Assembly: GCF_000218685.1 (NCBI RefSeq)
Contig: NW_006763290.1
Span: 5,606,908 to 5,670,907 of the forward strand
DNA length: 64,000 nucleotides
Direction: 5' to 3'
Source: Serpula lacrymans var. lacrymans S7.9
Lineage: Eukaryota > Basidiomycota > Agaricomycetes > Boletales > Serpulaceae
Part shown: positions 1-11,305 of the stretch, piece by piece
How the letters are laid out: each line of letters opens with the position of its first letter
How positions within the stretch are numbered: the stretch's first letter is position 1
Program-made: the position numbers and the translations under genes
Notes under the pieces: generated by a model
What the model saw: the letters and a program-made list of their open reading frames with translations, nothing else
Told to the model about the DNA's origin: nothing
Database searches by the model: none

Positions 1-97
1 CTTCAAGGCCGTTGACAGAGAAAGATCATCTTGCATACCAGTCCTTATCCGTGAAAAGGCACGAATTCATTGGTAAGTACCTCCAGCTGAGTATATC

Positions 98-1062
98 ATG
101 TTCGAACTCACAGGATTTCTTTTCCTAGCATTCTTCGTAATGTACTCTGTAACATACTTCCTTGGAAGTATTGCCCATAAGACTGAAGGGATGAAACCTG
201 TGATTGACATAATGAAGAACGTGGGCCCATCGTTCGCAGCTGGATTAGCGGCAACGAGGAAAGACTTGCGTGACAAACCAATCATTCGCTGCGAAAATTG
301 CACCCTGGGTACTGAAGAACTTGGACCTAATATCCGGTTCATGGTGTGCAGCGCCTGTAGATCGAAATTGAATTTCGATATTCACTATTGCCCACAGTAA
401 GCGATCCCTTACTACCGTTCTTTTCCCCTATTCACTGAGACAATTCCAGAAAATGTCAGGCAGGCGACTGGCCCAGACACAAAAAACATTGCGGAAAGAA
501 GAAAGTTTCAAAAGGCCTTCCAGGCACCGCTGGAGACCGTATGTGGGCTTTCAAAAAAGTTCCCAATCTAGTGAAGGAAATCCCAACGGACTCGGATGGC
601 TGTGCCAGCATCACCTCCCTTGGTTCTGGAACAGCTCATTATCCGCGGTCAGCAGCACTTAAGCGTCAGATGTCCATGATCGATGCAGACAAGAGCGCAG
701 ACTACTTTTTATTCAACGAAGGCGGACAGCCAGTTCGATTCGCTGTCCATGATTTCACCACGAAGTTGACATTCCGAATTCTGCGTCTGAGCGCCATGTC
801 GGAGGAAAGCAAGCAGGGGCTCGAGGCAATTGCGCAGTATATGATCAAGATCATGGGCCACATGCCTAGCCTTAGTCGGCACGTTATTTTGAGGCAGCTT
901 AATGCAGAGTATGGAGATGACACCGAGACGAAGCTGATCGAGTTTGAAAGCAAAGGCCCGGACGATGGACGTACTTTCTTGGAATTAATGAGTCGCACCA
1001 TTGCCGCAGATTTTCCTAGGATTATGAGCACACCGGGGTTAGGCTTCCGAGGCCCACCTTAG
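98..1062 (+). CDS. MYND zinc-finger protein (5' end uncertain)
   Basis: Two exons, 98-396 and 450-1062, join across a 53-nt GT-AG intron and create a full MYND finger. It has CENC, then CSAC, then YCPQKC followed by WPRHKKHC, which is the C-x2-C / C-x2-C / YC-x3-C / H-x3-C zinc ligand pattern. MYND fingers are protein-protein interaction modules. The rest of the protein (about 200 residues, ending GFRGPP) belongs to no family I recognise. The start is uncertain. The ATG at 98 gives a hydrophobic leader. However, an upstream open exon at 2-72 ends in a perfect GTAAGT donor and can be spliced in frame to an acceptor at 168. If so, the leader is intronic and the gene begins left of the window. 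The finger is certain; the cellular role is not visible. Confidence 0.75.
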
Positions 1063-1149
1063 TTGTAGTCCATGACGAGAATATCAGACCATGTACAAGA
1101 ATACGGAAAGCGAATTATTGTCGAACATAAATATAAGGCTCGTTTAAGG

Positions 1150-1196
1150 TATGAGTGGGGAGTTATGTGAATGAGGTGTCATATGAGTGGGGAGTT
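1150..1196. repeat. Short direct repeat between convergent genes
   Basis: The 15-mer TATGAGTGGGGAGTT occurs twice, at 1150-1164 and 1182-1196. It lies in the 194-bp spacer between the convergent MYND and P450-A genes. No function is suggested. Confidence 0.5.
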
Positions 1197-1256
1197 GTGA
1201 TGATACAGTAATATGATCGAACTAGTGATACATCTGACCTAGTGGTGTGTAAACCA

Positions 1257-3387
1257 TTAATCTACGCGTTTCCTGAACATAATATGTGCCTTTTCGTTGG
1301 GCAGATTGGCTATACTGAAATTTACATTAGCTGGTCGCACACCCTCGTCCTTGAACTTGATATCGTATGTCGTAACAATGTGTGCCAGCATCGCTTTCAG
1401 CTCCGTTGCAGCAAAAAAACGTCCGGGACTATTGAGGATCATATAAGGTATGAATCAGGATACGACAAGGCGATCAAATATCGCTGAGAACAAACCAAGC
1501 ATTTTTCCCGTGCCCAAAAGCTAGATAACTCGGACTAGTGGAGACCATCTGATCCGAAGCTTGCTTCCCCTCTTGTTTATCGTTGATAAACCGGGAAGGA
1601 TCGAATACATCGGGATTTTTATATATTTCTTTGTCGTGGTGTGTAGGAGACGTCGCGACAGCTATCATAGTACCAGCCGGTATGAAGGTTCCATCGGCGA
1701 GCGTGAAATCTTTGACAGCCTTGCGGAGCATAGATACTGGAGGGGGTTTTAAAGTTGTCAACGAAATTGTGTATGATACAGATGAAGACCCACTGAGAGC
1801 AATGCCCTCTAATCTCAACGATTCTTTCAAGAAACCATCCACCTTTTCCATCCTCGCCAACGCACCCTTTGACCAGCCCTCTTCCTCTACGATAGCTTCA
1901 ATTTCTTCGCGTAGTAATCCAATATATCGAGGGTTTGCAGCTAAATGAAATAGCGCATGCGTAAATTCCTATGGCGAAGCTAAGCATGCCTGTAAGATCA
2001 ACGAAAAAAAAAGCAGCATACAACTGATAATACCTGCCATGTGTATCAAATTATCAACCAAGATAACCGAAATATTTGAATGGCAAAGACGTACTTGGAT
2101 TGAGATCATATTGATGGCTAGGATACGCCTGGTGAGACCCTCGACTGAACGTTCTTCCCCCTTGGCTTCGTCCATGAGCATGGATAGTAAGTCACCCTAG
2201 TAGACACGTCCCGTAAAGGCATGTGCACATGATCAGTGCACACAGGGTACCTACAGGCTTTTCGTCCCAGTCACTCCCATACTTGTCCAGGTTCTTTTGG
2301 CGCTCCTCTATGACAGGCCGCAGGTGCTTCATCCCGCGCCGTATGGACCCAGAGCTCGAAAGTAATCTACCTACGACGCTGTAAATCGAAGTCACTATAA
2401 AAATTTAATGATATGGAACGTGAGGTGCTGGTACGTACGGGGCCATGAATTCAGGGAAAAACCCAATTACAGTTGCCGCGGTGGCAACAGCGACGGTGTA
2501 TCCGGAAGCCAGGTCAATCCAATCAGGATCACGACCTAACAAGGGTCTCATGAGATAGATACGTAGGGACAGAAAGGTAGATGCATTTACATAGAGGGAG
2601 GCCAACATAGACACGATTGGTTGTTTGACAAATGACTCGTGTCATTGTATCAAATGCAGGCACGCTTGTCCATTCTGCAAAGAAAATATACGGTGCTTGA
2701 AGATGAGCATGTAAAAGAAAAACCGATGAACATACTGTTACCACTTAATTTAAGATTGTCATTGAGAGAGGTCTTAATTTCGTCTAGGATGTCCGAGAAT
2801 CGAGCAGGAAGATCACGAGTGAGCCGATTTCGGATAATTGGTATATGGTAAGTGTTATGGACCGTCTCGCGACCCAGAGTGTAATCAGGTTTCAAAACCT
2901 TCAAGGTAACAACACATCAGGATCATTCGTCACTGACCAATGAAGTGGGCTACACACATCGCTAAATGCTTCAAGGGCTGAAAGATGATCATCTGGAACT
3001 TTTCGAATCTCATCAACGAGCTTGGGGCCGCTCACGATGACAACCCAGGAGAGTAAATCCGGAACCTTGAACGCCCTGCCTTGATACTACACGGAATGCA
3101 CCACATCACAAAGTTAGCCACAAAGAGGCACTAGTTAAGCCCACGTTGGTGTATCCTTCTTGTAACATCTCTCGGCCATGCAAGAGCCACTTGAAAGCCC
3201 CCCAGTAGGATGTGAGCACGCCACCGGGGCCAACTGTTGGAATACTATCAAGCTACAATTGATCAATTGAAAGGTTGCTTTGAATTTGAGAGGCCCAGCT
3301 TACATTAGGTCTCTTCAGATATTTGGTTACGGCAACAGACAGAAAAAGAGCAGTAAAGACTGCATAAGGTGAAATATTCTCTGGCAT
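1257..3387 (-). CDS. Cytochrome P450 monooxygenase A
   Basis: Multi-exon microsomal P450. The start at 3387 is chosen because it gives an N-terminal membrane anchor (PYAVFTALFLSVAVTKYL) and matches the start of the paralogue at 60960. Conserved parts in order: VGLPLC/RDPDW split by an intron; the ExxR motif in KESLRLEG; the PERF-like region NPDVFDPSRF; and the haem loop FGHGKNACPGRFFAATE. The haem loop is itself split by an intron (GTTTGT donor, AATAG acceptor), and splicing creates the cysteine ligand. One exon between two introns near 2030 appears to be only 12 nt. The usual I-helix acid/Thr pair is poorly conserved, as in many fungal ent-kaurene-oxidase-like P450s. No disabling change was found. 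The substrate cannot be read from sequence; it is most likely secondary or xenobiotic metabolism. Confidence 0.88.
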
Positions 3388-3741
3388 TGTTCGCGTTTTC
3401 TGGGTTGTGAAATGATATTAGACCATGGTAGCACAGCGCAGTGTTTTCATTAATACGATCAGGATGGACCGAGTCAACGGCCATACATTGCCTCAGTGAT
3501 GCGTGTGTCGCTGCCGCAACGCAATAGTCAGCTGGATAAAACTGGCGTTTCCGGGTTGTCCCGGCCAGCAGGTTTCGATAGAACTACCTACAGCAGTTCC
3601 ACAACCTGCAAAATAATTCACTTTAGTTTATCAGTCATTTCTTGTCACAACGGTCATGTTTCGAGTACAACGAACACAGCAAGAATACATCAAACGTAGC
3701 AAGAACAACAATAACGCAGCGGTAAACACGAGTACTGTGGC
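3388..3741. other. Spacer with no recognisable gene
   Basis: This stretch between the P450-A start and the 3' end of the transposase shows no coding signal. It probably holds the P450-A promoter and one flank of the old Tc1-like element. I looked for terminal inverted repeats of that element here and found none. Confidence 0.4.
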
Positions 3742-4501
3742 CTACATGTCATGGCCAGAATGAATAAACCACTCCCTTGCCTTTTCAACCGTGACAGCGT
3801 GTGCAGCGTCGAGTAATGCAATTTCCGGGTATTCGTGGTTTTGCAAAGTAAGATAGTTGCGGCGGATCCAAGATTTCACTAGAGAATAGATGAGATCCGA
3901 ATAATAGAAACGAGAAAAACATACCACAGCTAAAACTCTCCTCGATCGGATTGAGATCGGGAGAGTATGGAAGGAGAAAGATGAGCACACAACCTTGCCT
4001 TTCTACTACCTCACATAAGTTGTCTGCTTTATGCATTGCGCAGTTGTCCAGGATAATAATGCTGCGGTCTTGAGGATACGGATTCATCGTTGGTAACTAA
4101 ATGGAATGTGAATAATGTACGGCTCAAGTAGCAAAGAAAACTTACCACATCATCAACGATAAAACTGAAAAACTCATCACTATCAATTGAGCCTTGCACA
4201 GCACGTGTACCCACATATCCGTCAAGCGCGAGGGCAGCTAGAAGATTGTAGCGTTCCCCATGCACAAAGTTAGCTTGGACAGCTGCACGTCGTCCAGAGG
4301 GAGCTCGTCCGTAGTGTCTACAGATAGTGCGGTCGTTCTTGTTCGTTTCGCCGACCATAACAAGTTGACTGGCAACAAAGTGGGTATTCGTGTCAGCCAG
4401 CCATTCCTCCCTCAGGTCATCGTCCCTTCAGTTGCTGCTTTACGAAGGAGCATGTAATATAGCCCAGCATCGCGAATATGCTCAAACAACGCTGTTTGTG
4501 A

Positions 4502-4520
4502 TGTCGGAAAAATCCACTTT
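4502..4520 (+). repeat. Left terminal inverted repeat of nested element
   Basis: TGTCGGAAAAATCCACTTT is preceded by target duplicate GA. It pairs with the inverted copy at 6466-6484. Confidence 0.85.
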
Positions 4521-5487
4521 CCATGGTTAGGCCGAGTGTGGTCTGATAAGATTGGCAGAAAACGGAGCATCAGATTAGATACAAAAGATTGCGAACAGGT
4601 CAGACCAGGTTTTATTCAGAATAATTGTTGCGATAGCCCTGAGATGTCCGAGTACACATGGCATTATGATGCGGCCGATTTGTCTGAAGGCCCTGATCAT
4701 TATGATCGCTCCGGCCAAGGTGATAGGCCTTACCAGAACGGTCTTGCCGTTCGAGCTGAGGATTCCGATGGTGCTATATTGGTACCAGTAACAGTAGTCA
4801 TATCTGAACAGACAGAACATGCCTGATTGTCCTGGTCCAAAGCCTTATTGTAGGTATGGCCTATATTATCTTTTCGAACCTTATAAGATAAATGCACGAA
4901 AAAAGTAGAGCTAGTTAATTGCACATGTGATATTCGAGCAATGAAGTATACAGAGTAAACGACCGAACTACACTGGCATCTCTATTAGGAAAATATAGCC
5001 TCGACCTTCAACAGATTATTCAGTGTGATGTATACTACTAGTAGAGCAGCTCACTCACTTGGTAGACATGATCAGTAGAAATCAACACCGGATTGATTGA
5101 TCATTTATTGCCAAAGCTTGTCAACATAAGCGAGGAAGGACATCAGTGAGTACGAATAGAAATATTAGTGTTGGAAAAACATACCAGGAATTGATGTGAA
5201 TCCTTTGATTAGTCAGCTTCCAGTTGTTAATTCTGCTTTGAAAGGATAAGTATAAGTATTGTGAGACATGTCAAAACGCACCTGCATTAGTAGTGATGTC
5301 ATTTGCAACTCGGGATTGGTGGTGTTGAACAGGTTGGGTTTACTTAGGAAGTTTGCGTGCAGTGATTTATATACTTTCTGTGGGTTGGTGGAGCCTCAGA
5401 CGTCATGATTAGTAATTATAATGAAAATAGTGGATGAATCCACTCACCTTAGATTGAACTGAAAAACAGTCAGTTGTCGCCAACACT
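4521..5487. other. Left non-coding part of the TIR element
   Basis: About 970 bases between the left TIR and the cargo gene. Open frames are short and show no family motif. I see no gene here; it may hold the cargo promoter. Confidence 0.35.
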
Positions 5488-6195
5488 ATGCCATCGAACG
5501 GCAAAAAACGACGACGTGATTCTACACCCATTGTTGAAGAGACTTCGTCATCCGAGAATAGCTCAAAACCTTTGGTCACTAGGCTCACCCATGAATCTTA
5601 CAATGTCGCGAGTGATGGAGCATTATGATGGTCTCCGAGGGTTCCACAAATATTTGCGAAGGTTCCTGGCTGCCAACTGTGATGTAGCAAATGCTGAAGA
5701 TCCCATTACTGTAAGCTCATCAATATATGCTCCCATATTTCTAGTCATAAGCTTCTAACGCTGTTCCTCACTTTACAGATTATAAATTATCAGTGCATAT
5801 ACATTAAATATCAATCCATGGAAGATTGGAACGAAGGATGCGATATTCTCCGATGTAACCCCAGCTTCAATCAAGAACCACGTTTCGACTTCGTTCTTGT
5901 CAACACGGACACCCCAGAGCCAACCCCTGCTCGACTCAAAAAGCTGATCAGAATATTTACTCAACATTCTTCATTTGACATTGCAGTGGTCAAGATGCTC
6001 AAGCTTTCGGCTGGAAACCCAAGGACTAGGTGGACGGGCGCTCGGCTGTATGATGAAGCCAGAGATTTTGAGCTAGTAAAAGCAGAGTACTTGGTTCGGG
6101 GAGTTCATATGATCAATGCGTTTGATCTCAAGGAGGGGAGCTTTTATTTAAACGATTTAATTGACGGCGACATGTTTTTACGTTTTGGGAATTGA
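5488..6195 (+). pseudogene. Decayed cargo gene of the TIR element, unknown family
   Basis: The start ATG at 5488 gives a basic leader (MPSNGKKRRRDSTP, a likely nuclear signal) and then LTHESYNVASDGAL. A TGA follows where Trp (TGG) is expected before WSPRVPQIF. The frame then shifts before DVANAEDPIT. An intron (5729-5779) joins to IINYQCIYIKYQSMEDWNEG, RFDFVLVNT, and the C-terminal VRGVHMINAF plus DGDMFLR. Proteins with this layout are common hypothetical proteins in agaricomycete genomes and tend to sit near transposons. That is family recollection, not proof. The stop and the frameshift make this copy non-functional. Confidence 0.6.
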
Positions 6196-6465
6196 TATTA
6201 ATACTTTTACATTTTGTCTATCAACTAATGACTCTGAGTCCGCTAAGTGTCTGAAGGAATCTGGTATGGCCCGCTCGTATTTTCCAATGTCGTGACAATG
6301 CCTGGTGAGAGGTAATCTGCGGTCCCGATTTTGCCACTTTCGCTGATTGGCCTGATCGTTTCATCTCTCATACCTGATTAGCGCTCGATCAGCGTCTGAT
6401 CATGAACGCAACAGATTGACAGACAACACAGGATTATCTCAGATACTCACAGTGTCTGATCTGCT

Positions 6466-6484
6466 AAAATGGATTTTTCCGACA
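6466..6484 (-). repeat. Right terminal inverted repeat of nested element
   Basis: Read on the minus strand this is TGTCGGAAAAATCCATTTT. It is followed on the plus strand by target duplicate GA. Confidence 0.85.
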
Positions 6485-6766
6485 GAGGACCGCACATTAT
6501 GTGCCACTACCAACCACTCTTGCATGTCATCCAAGTACATTCCTGGAGCTTCGTGCGTTAGTGTTATGAGATCATGTGTCATCAGGGTTGAGGAGAGGAT
6601 CTGTGGGAGAGAAGACAGATCCATAGATGTTGTGGTTGGATTTCCATCGGCGAAGACTCCGTTCAGAGATGTGGAAGACTTCACATACGTCAGCTGGGAT
6701 GTAATCGTGGTCGATGAGCCATAGGGCCCGTTCCTTCATGTCCTTACTGACGGTGCGATAAACCAT

Positions 6767-7604
6767 TTCGTAGTAGTCTCCCGTAGGCAGTCCAAATATT
6801 CGAAGGAGAACAATCGTTCCTTTTTGACAGAGTGGTTGTGTGGCAAACAAGAGCAATCCTAACAAGTACGGGGTTTTCCGAACACACTACACAGCGTTCT
6901 CCCGAAAATACCATTGGGGCTCACGGAGCTCATAAAGTCATTCGCTCAAGAAGCTTAAGGATCACAGATATCCTCAGGCTTCTTGAGCGAGCGCGACGGA
7001 CTCGTAGGAAATGCGGCTTTTCCACCCCAGAGCTTGCTGCTCAGCGCTCAGCATTTGAATCATGATGCGAACCTCGGAGTCGTGCTGTGACACAGTTAGC
7101 GTCGTTCTCAGCATTACAACGAGTTCTATCATAGGTGATGAGCGCTTTGCGAGCCTGCCGACTTGGCTCATCCTTGAGGCTCGAGATGAAAGGATAAAAT
7201 AAGCCATAGTATACCGCAAACCGGCAGTCTCGATACCCGAACTTCTACTTCTCGTGCGGACGCGACGGGGGCGCAGAGAAAACACTTCCTTATGTGCTTC
7301 GCACTGTACACGGTTGCCAGTGAGCTCTTTGGCTTTATGCTCCATTCAGGTATTGATAATCCTGTAATATACTTCCACCAGTCAAACGTGGATTCGTACC
7401 GAGGTCCCGACGCCCTTGTGACATCATGGTTTTGGTCTTTGACTGCCTGTTGGATTGTATTAGGAACCTTCACATTGGGGATTAGACATTGCCACCTTTT
7501 ACTTCGGTAAGATTGCGAGGTGGGCGTATGTCGGATAACAGATGATGACAAAACACACTCAAGGATATATTCTCTTCTCCCTTCTAAGAAGACCCCACTC
7601 GACG
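6767..7604. other. Intergenic, upstream of the 2OG oxygenase
   Basis: No recognisable gene. Two overlapping minus-strand open frames near 6974-7551 show no motif or convincing splice pattern. The stretch holds a strong hairpin (6943-6989) and ends at the TATA box of the oxygenase gene. Confidence 0.4.
6943..6989. repeat. Perfect 12-bp inverted repeat (hairpin)
   Basis: CGCTCAAGAAGC at 6943-6954 pairs with GCTTCTTGAGCG at 6978-6989. A further inner stem AGGAT/ATCCT closes the loop. It lies about 760 bases before the oxygenase start, near the outer edge of the decayed Tc1-like element. Its role is unknown. Confidence 0.6.
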
Positions 7605-7612
7605 TATATAAA
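7605..7612 (+). promoter_or_regulatory. TATA box of the 2OG oxygenase gene
   Basis: TATATAAA lies 95 bases before the start codon, in a CT-rich context usual for well-expressed fungal promoters. Confidence 0.55.
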
Positions 7613-7706
7613 GCCTTCTTATTTCATCGTCCAGCATTCAGCCCAGTTCCAGTAAAAATCCCAGTACCTTCTATTCTATCAACCTAACCTTTTGCAAGAA
7701 CTTAAC

Positions 7707-9121
7707 ATGTCCACCACCACTGCTTTACCTCCCTTTCCCGAGAACGTTCCTACCCATCCCTTGCTCGTCGTAGATTATGAGCTCATTAAGGCGGGCGACG
7801 AACAAGAAATCGAAAAGCTCTGGAAGGCAGCTACCGAGCTTGGTTTCTGGTAGTAAGTATTTCATATTCTCCCGCCTGTCTCTTCACTTCTGACGTTCGT
7901 ACGCATCTAGCTTAAAGAATCATGGCGTGGACGAAAAGGTCAACGAGATGTTCGAGATGGGAGCCGAAACTATGGCACTCCCTTTGGCTGAAAAGCTCAA
8001 ATATGAACAAGGAGACGACGGCATGTCTTTTGGGTATGTGTCTACATCCCCATTTCAAAACCTCTCTCTTATTCACCAAATTTTAGCTACAAAGCCGCAG
8101 GCGCCAATGCGACAGATGATAAAGGCTCTCTTGACACCGTCGAATTTATCAATGTTTCGCAGGACGACGCCTTCGCCTTTCCCGCTCAGGCTCACCGATC
8201 GTATCCGTCCACTGTCGTTGCACGCATGCCGGAGACTATTGTGCCTTTTATAAACAAGTCGGTCACAGTGAATGAAACCCTTCTCAGCGTGTTTGAGGCT
8301 CGTCTCGGGTTACCTGCAGGCGCCCTGTTGGCCAAGCATAAGAGGGAAGAATATAGTGGAAGCGAAGCGAGATGTATCAGGAATCCTCCAAGGCCAAACG
8401 ATTGGCAAGAGGAGAAGGCTGCTCTCGGAGCGCATACCGATTTTGGCTCTTTGGTAAGTCCAATGCTCTGTTTAGCATATCCCCACGCACTCAACTGTTC
8501 CCTTTTGGATAAGTCGTTTCTCCACAATAGGCTGGGAGGCCTACAAGTGCTTGTCCCAGGTACAGAAAATTGGCAATATGTCAAGGTTTGTTTACTATCC
8601 TGGTTTTGTATTGCATATACTGATATGTACCGTTTCCTTAGCCTATTCCCGGCCATGCAATTTGCAATTTGGGCGATGCCATGACCATATTCAGTGGAGG
8701 CATCTTGCGATCTAACCTCCACCGTGTTGTGTACGTCTGAAATACTCTTTCCCTCGCTAGTATTCCAGATGCTGAAGTATTGTGATTCCCCAGGCCATCC
8801 CCCGGTGAACAATCGCACTTTCCTCGATGGTCTCTTGTTCTCTTTACTAGGCCTGGCAACTCCGTCACTCTCCGTGCTTTGGTTGACGAAAGTTCCATTA
8901 TCGCTGACGCCGTTGCGGCCAACACACGCGAGGATTTGGACTTTAAGACTGGTGCAACTGCGAGTGAGTGGTTCGCCAGAAGGATTAAGAACCAGAGGAT
9001 CAAGAATCGTACGGTGAGTATTTTGGCGGTCCTGACTTGCCAGTGCTTAATTCGCGCCACACAGGGCCCTGAGACGTGGCATGCAAGTCGGGGAACTGAG
9101 CATAAGCCTCTGGCGGCGTAA
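7707..9121 (+). CDS. 2-oxoglutarate/Fe(II)-dependent dioxygenase (IPNS-like)
   Basis: Seven exons splice to about 350 residues. The start is MSTTTALPPFPENVPTHPL. The N-terminal DIOX_N part includes LWKAATELGFWYLKNHGVD. The catalytic jelly roll carries the iron ligands His-x-Asp in GAHTDFGSL and the distal His in NLHRVV. RWSLVLFTRP supplies the Arg-x-Ser pair that binds 2-oxoglutarate. The end is GTEHKPLAA followed by TAA. The acceptor that yields SLSFLHNRLGGLQVL was chosen because it keeps the family motif. The family couples oxidative decarboxylation of 2-oxoglutarate to hydroxylation, desaturation or ring closure. The substrate is unknown. The next gene downstream also deals with 2-oxoglutarate chemistry, but that may be chance. 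Confidence 0.9.
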
Positions 9122-9389
9122 TCATACTAGTTAATGGCTCCAAGAAATGTAACTATAGACGTGTTATCATCATATGTATGTTTTCAAAGGAGTGTTTTCA
9201 ATCTTGTCGATGTAGTTGACGCTCGTGAGTGTCTGGTGTATTTACGGTGCATGTCTACAGTTACCTAAATGTGATCATGGGACTGGCAGTCTTATGCGGG
9301 GAAATAGGTATCCGATGTTACTTTGCGAGGCAAAGGTGTACCAGACGGGCCGATTATTCCGTACATGACAAGAAATAAAAACCGATCGC

Positions 9390-11305
9390 ATGTCAGAGTC
9401 TGGGACCCCGTCTCCAGTTGAGATGTTGTCCTTATGTCGCGTCGTGCGACCTCTCGCTTTCCGTGCACGTCGTTGCGCTCATAATCCTGCTTTCTCTCAT
9501 CTAAACACCGTGACCGAAGAGGATGTCGCCCATTTCTCCAACATCCTAGCACCATCCTCTGTGTTCTCCACTATCGGTTCTAACTCCGTTTCTTCCAACG
9601 ATATCGCCACATACAATGTAGATTGGATGGGGAAGTATTACGGGAAGGCTACCACTGTCCTAAGGCCCCGCTCGACAGCAGAAGTTAGTGAAATAGTCAA
9701 GTGGTGCGCTAAACGGAAAATAGGTATCGTTCCTCAAGGCGGAAATACGGGCTTGGTGGGAGGAAGCATTTCACTTGACAAGGAAATTGTCCTGAGCTTG
9801 GGCGCCATGTCCAAAGTGCGCTCGTTTGACCCAGTATCTGGTAGACAACCGCACATGTCTTGATTAGATCGGGCAAGAGATTGAATAAAGACTGTTGCAG
9901 GAATACTAGTGGCAGATGCTGGATGCATTCTCCAGTCGCTGAGTGAATATGTTGCTCCTCATAATCATATAATGCCGCTTGATCTCGGCGCGAAGGGGAG
10001 GTACGTGTTATGATACAATCTTAGCTTAGACCTCGACCTCACTTCACTGCGCTCTCAGCTGTCAAATTGGTGGAAATGTTTCCACCAACGCTGGAGGCCT
10101 TCGTCTGTTGCGATACGGCACATTGCATGGCACCGTACTAGGACTTGAAGTTGTTCTCCCTGATGGAACGATCCTGGACCAGCTATCAACACTCCGGAAA
10201 GATAACACTGGTCAGTAGTTGTTTATCGAAAATTTGGGGAAGACCTATTACACGTTGTCTCCAGGCTATGACATGAAACAACTGTTCATTGGCGCGGAAG
10301 GTACCCTCGGTGTCGTCACAGGTGTCTCAATTCTCACACCCCCAGCGCCTCAGGCTTCTCATAATGTCATGCTTGCACTTCCTCGATACGACAATGTACT
10401 CCCTCTGTTCCAAACTGTTAGGCGGCAGCTTGGAGAAATCCTCTCTTCCTTTGAATACATCGACCGTACTGCATACGACATGGCGATAGATCACGGCCAC
10501 AGCCGTATTTTCAATGAAGAAGAACTAAAGAGTACCCAGTGCTTCGTTCTTGTGGAGACCAGTGGCTCAAACAAGGAACACGATGAACAGGTCAGTGACT
10601 TACCCGATTCCTGGTACATTATCGACTAATGCATCGCTGTGTATGTCTCGTCTGTCGCTTAGAAATTAACCGAACTCCTGGAATCCTTGCTCACTGCCGC
10701 CAAGCCTTTGATTGTCACCGGTACACTCTCCCAATCTGCTGCTCAGTTCGCTTCATTATGGGCCCTTCGCGAGGGGCTGACTGAGGCTGTTCAGAAGGAA
10801 GGAAAACCTTATAAATATGATATTTCTGTTCCGATCGCAGATTTCCAGAGGGTCGTTGACGTCCTTCGTGATCAGCTCAAGTCCAGAGGGCTGTACGGAG
10901 ATCATGCTGTTTCAAAGGTTATGGGCTATGGTCACGTCGGGGATGGTAAGAAGCTGGCAGTCTTCATATGTCAACCATTTTCTTACCATGTTTTGCATAA
11001 AACAGGCAATTTGCATATCAATGTCATCGCCAAACACGGTTACGCTCCAGAAATCGAACAGGCCCTTGAACCTTTTATCTACGAGGTTGTCGGTATGTAC
11101 CTTCGGTCTGTGACATCCGGTGTGGCTATTGACATTTTATAACAGCATCTCTGAATGGTTCTGTGTCTGCAGAGCATGGGTTAGGGTCGATGAAGCCCCA
11201 TGCGCTCCACTATTCTAAGAGCAATGTCAGCATAGATTGGATGAGGAAGATCAAAGGAACGTTTGACCCTCTAAACATCATGAACCCTGGCAAGGTTCTT
11301 CCTTG
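9390..11305 (+). CDS. FAD-linked D-2-hydroxyglutarate / D-lactate dehydrogenase
   Basis: Seven exons, with introns at 9841-9899, 10002-10058, 10211-10264, about 10590-10662, 10948-11006 and 11093-11144. The FAD-binding PCMH motif is [11 protein letters not shown], followed by [17 protein letters not shown]. The C-terminal FAD-oxidase part carries [14 protein letters not shown] and ends [10 protein letters not shown]...[10 protein letters not shown]. An internal Met at 9423 would start an Arg-rich presequence ([17 protein letters not shown]), so mitochondrial import is likely and 9423 may be the true start. The family oxidises D-2-hydroxyglutarate to 2-oxoglutarate, or D-lactate to pyruvate, passing electrons to the respiratory chain. 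D-2-hydroxyglutarate dehydrogenase (yeast Dld2-like) is the better guess. The gene looks intact. Confidence 0.92.

Larger units (their letters stand above)
4502..6484. mobile_element. 1,983-bp TIR DNA element nested in the transposase
   Basis: The left end TGTCGGAAAAATCCACTTT (4502-4520) is the inverted copy of the right end (6466-6484). There is one mismatch in 19 bp, and the outer 15 are perfect. It is flanked by the dinucleotide GA on both sides (4500-4501 and 6485-6486). Removing the element with one GA restores the transposase frame exactly (VRSSQTALFEH) at the family's usual spacing. It carries one decayed plus-strand gene and no recognisable transposase, so it is probably non-autonomous. 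Confidence 0.85.
3742..6766 (-). pseudogene. Decayed Tc1/mariner-type (DDE_3) transposase, split
   Basis: The N-terminal helix-turn-helix (SKDMKERALWLIDHDYIP, ISERSLRRW) lies at about 6574-6766. THEAPGMYLDDMQEW follows to 6485. The catalytic part runs from 4501 down to 3742 with two short introns. The second Asp is in LDNCAMHK and the Glu in YSPDLNPIEE. The first catalytic Asp is lost: MVGETNKNDRT has Gly where the family has Asp. Further damage is a frameshift after DPLLNPD near 6574 and a one-base loss near 4430 before DLREEW. A separate 1,983-bp element sits between residues VRSS and QTALFEH. The family moves DNA by cut-and-paste, but this copy cannot encode an active enzyme. Confidence 0.88.

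Noticed and set aside
1257..11305. P450-A, 2OG oxygenase and the FAD dehydrogenase as a biosynthetic gene cluster
   Set aside because: No synthase, cyclase or transporter is nearby. Strands differ, a dead transposon lies between, and the dehydrogenase is a general metabolic enzyme.
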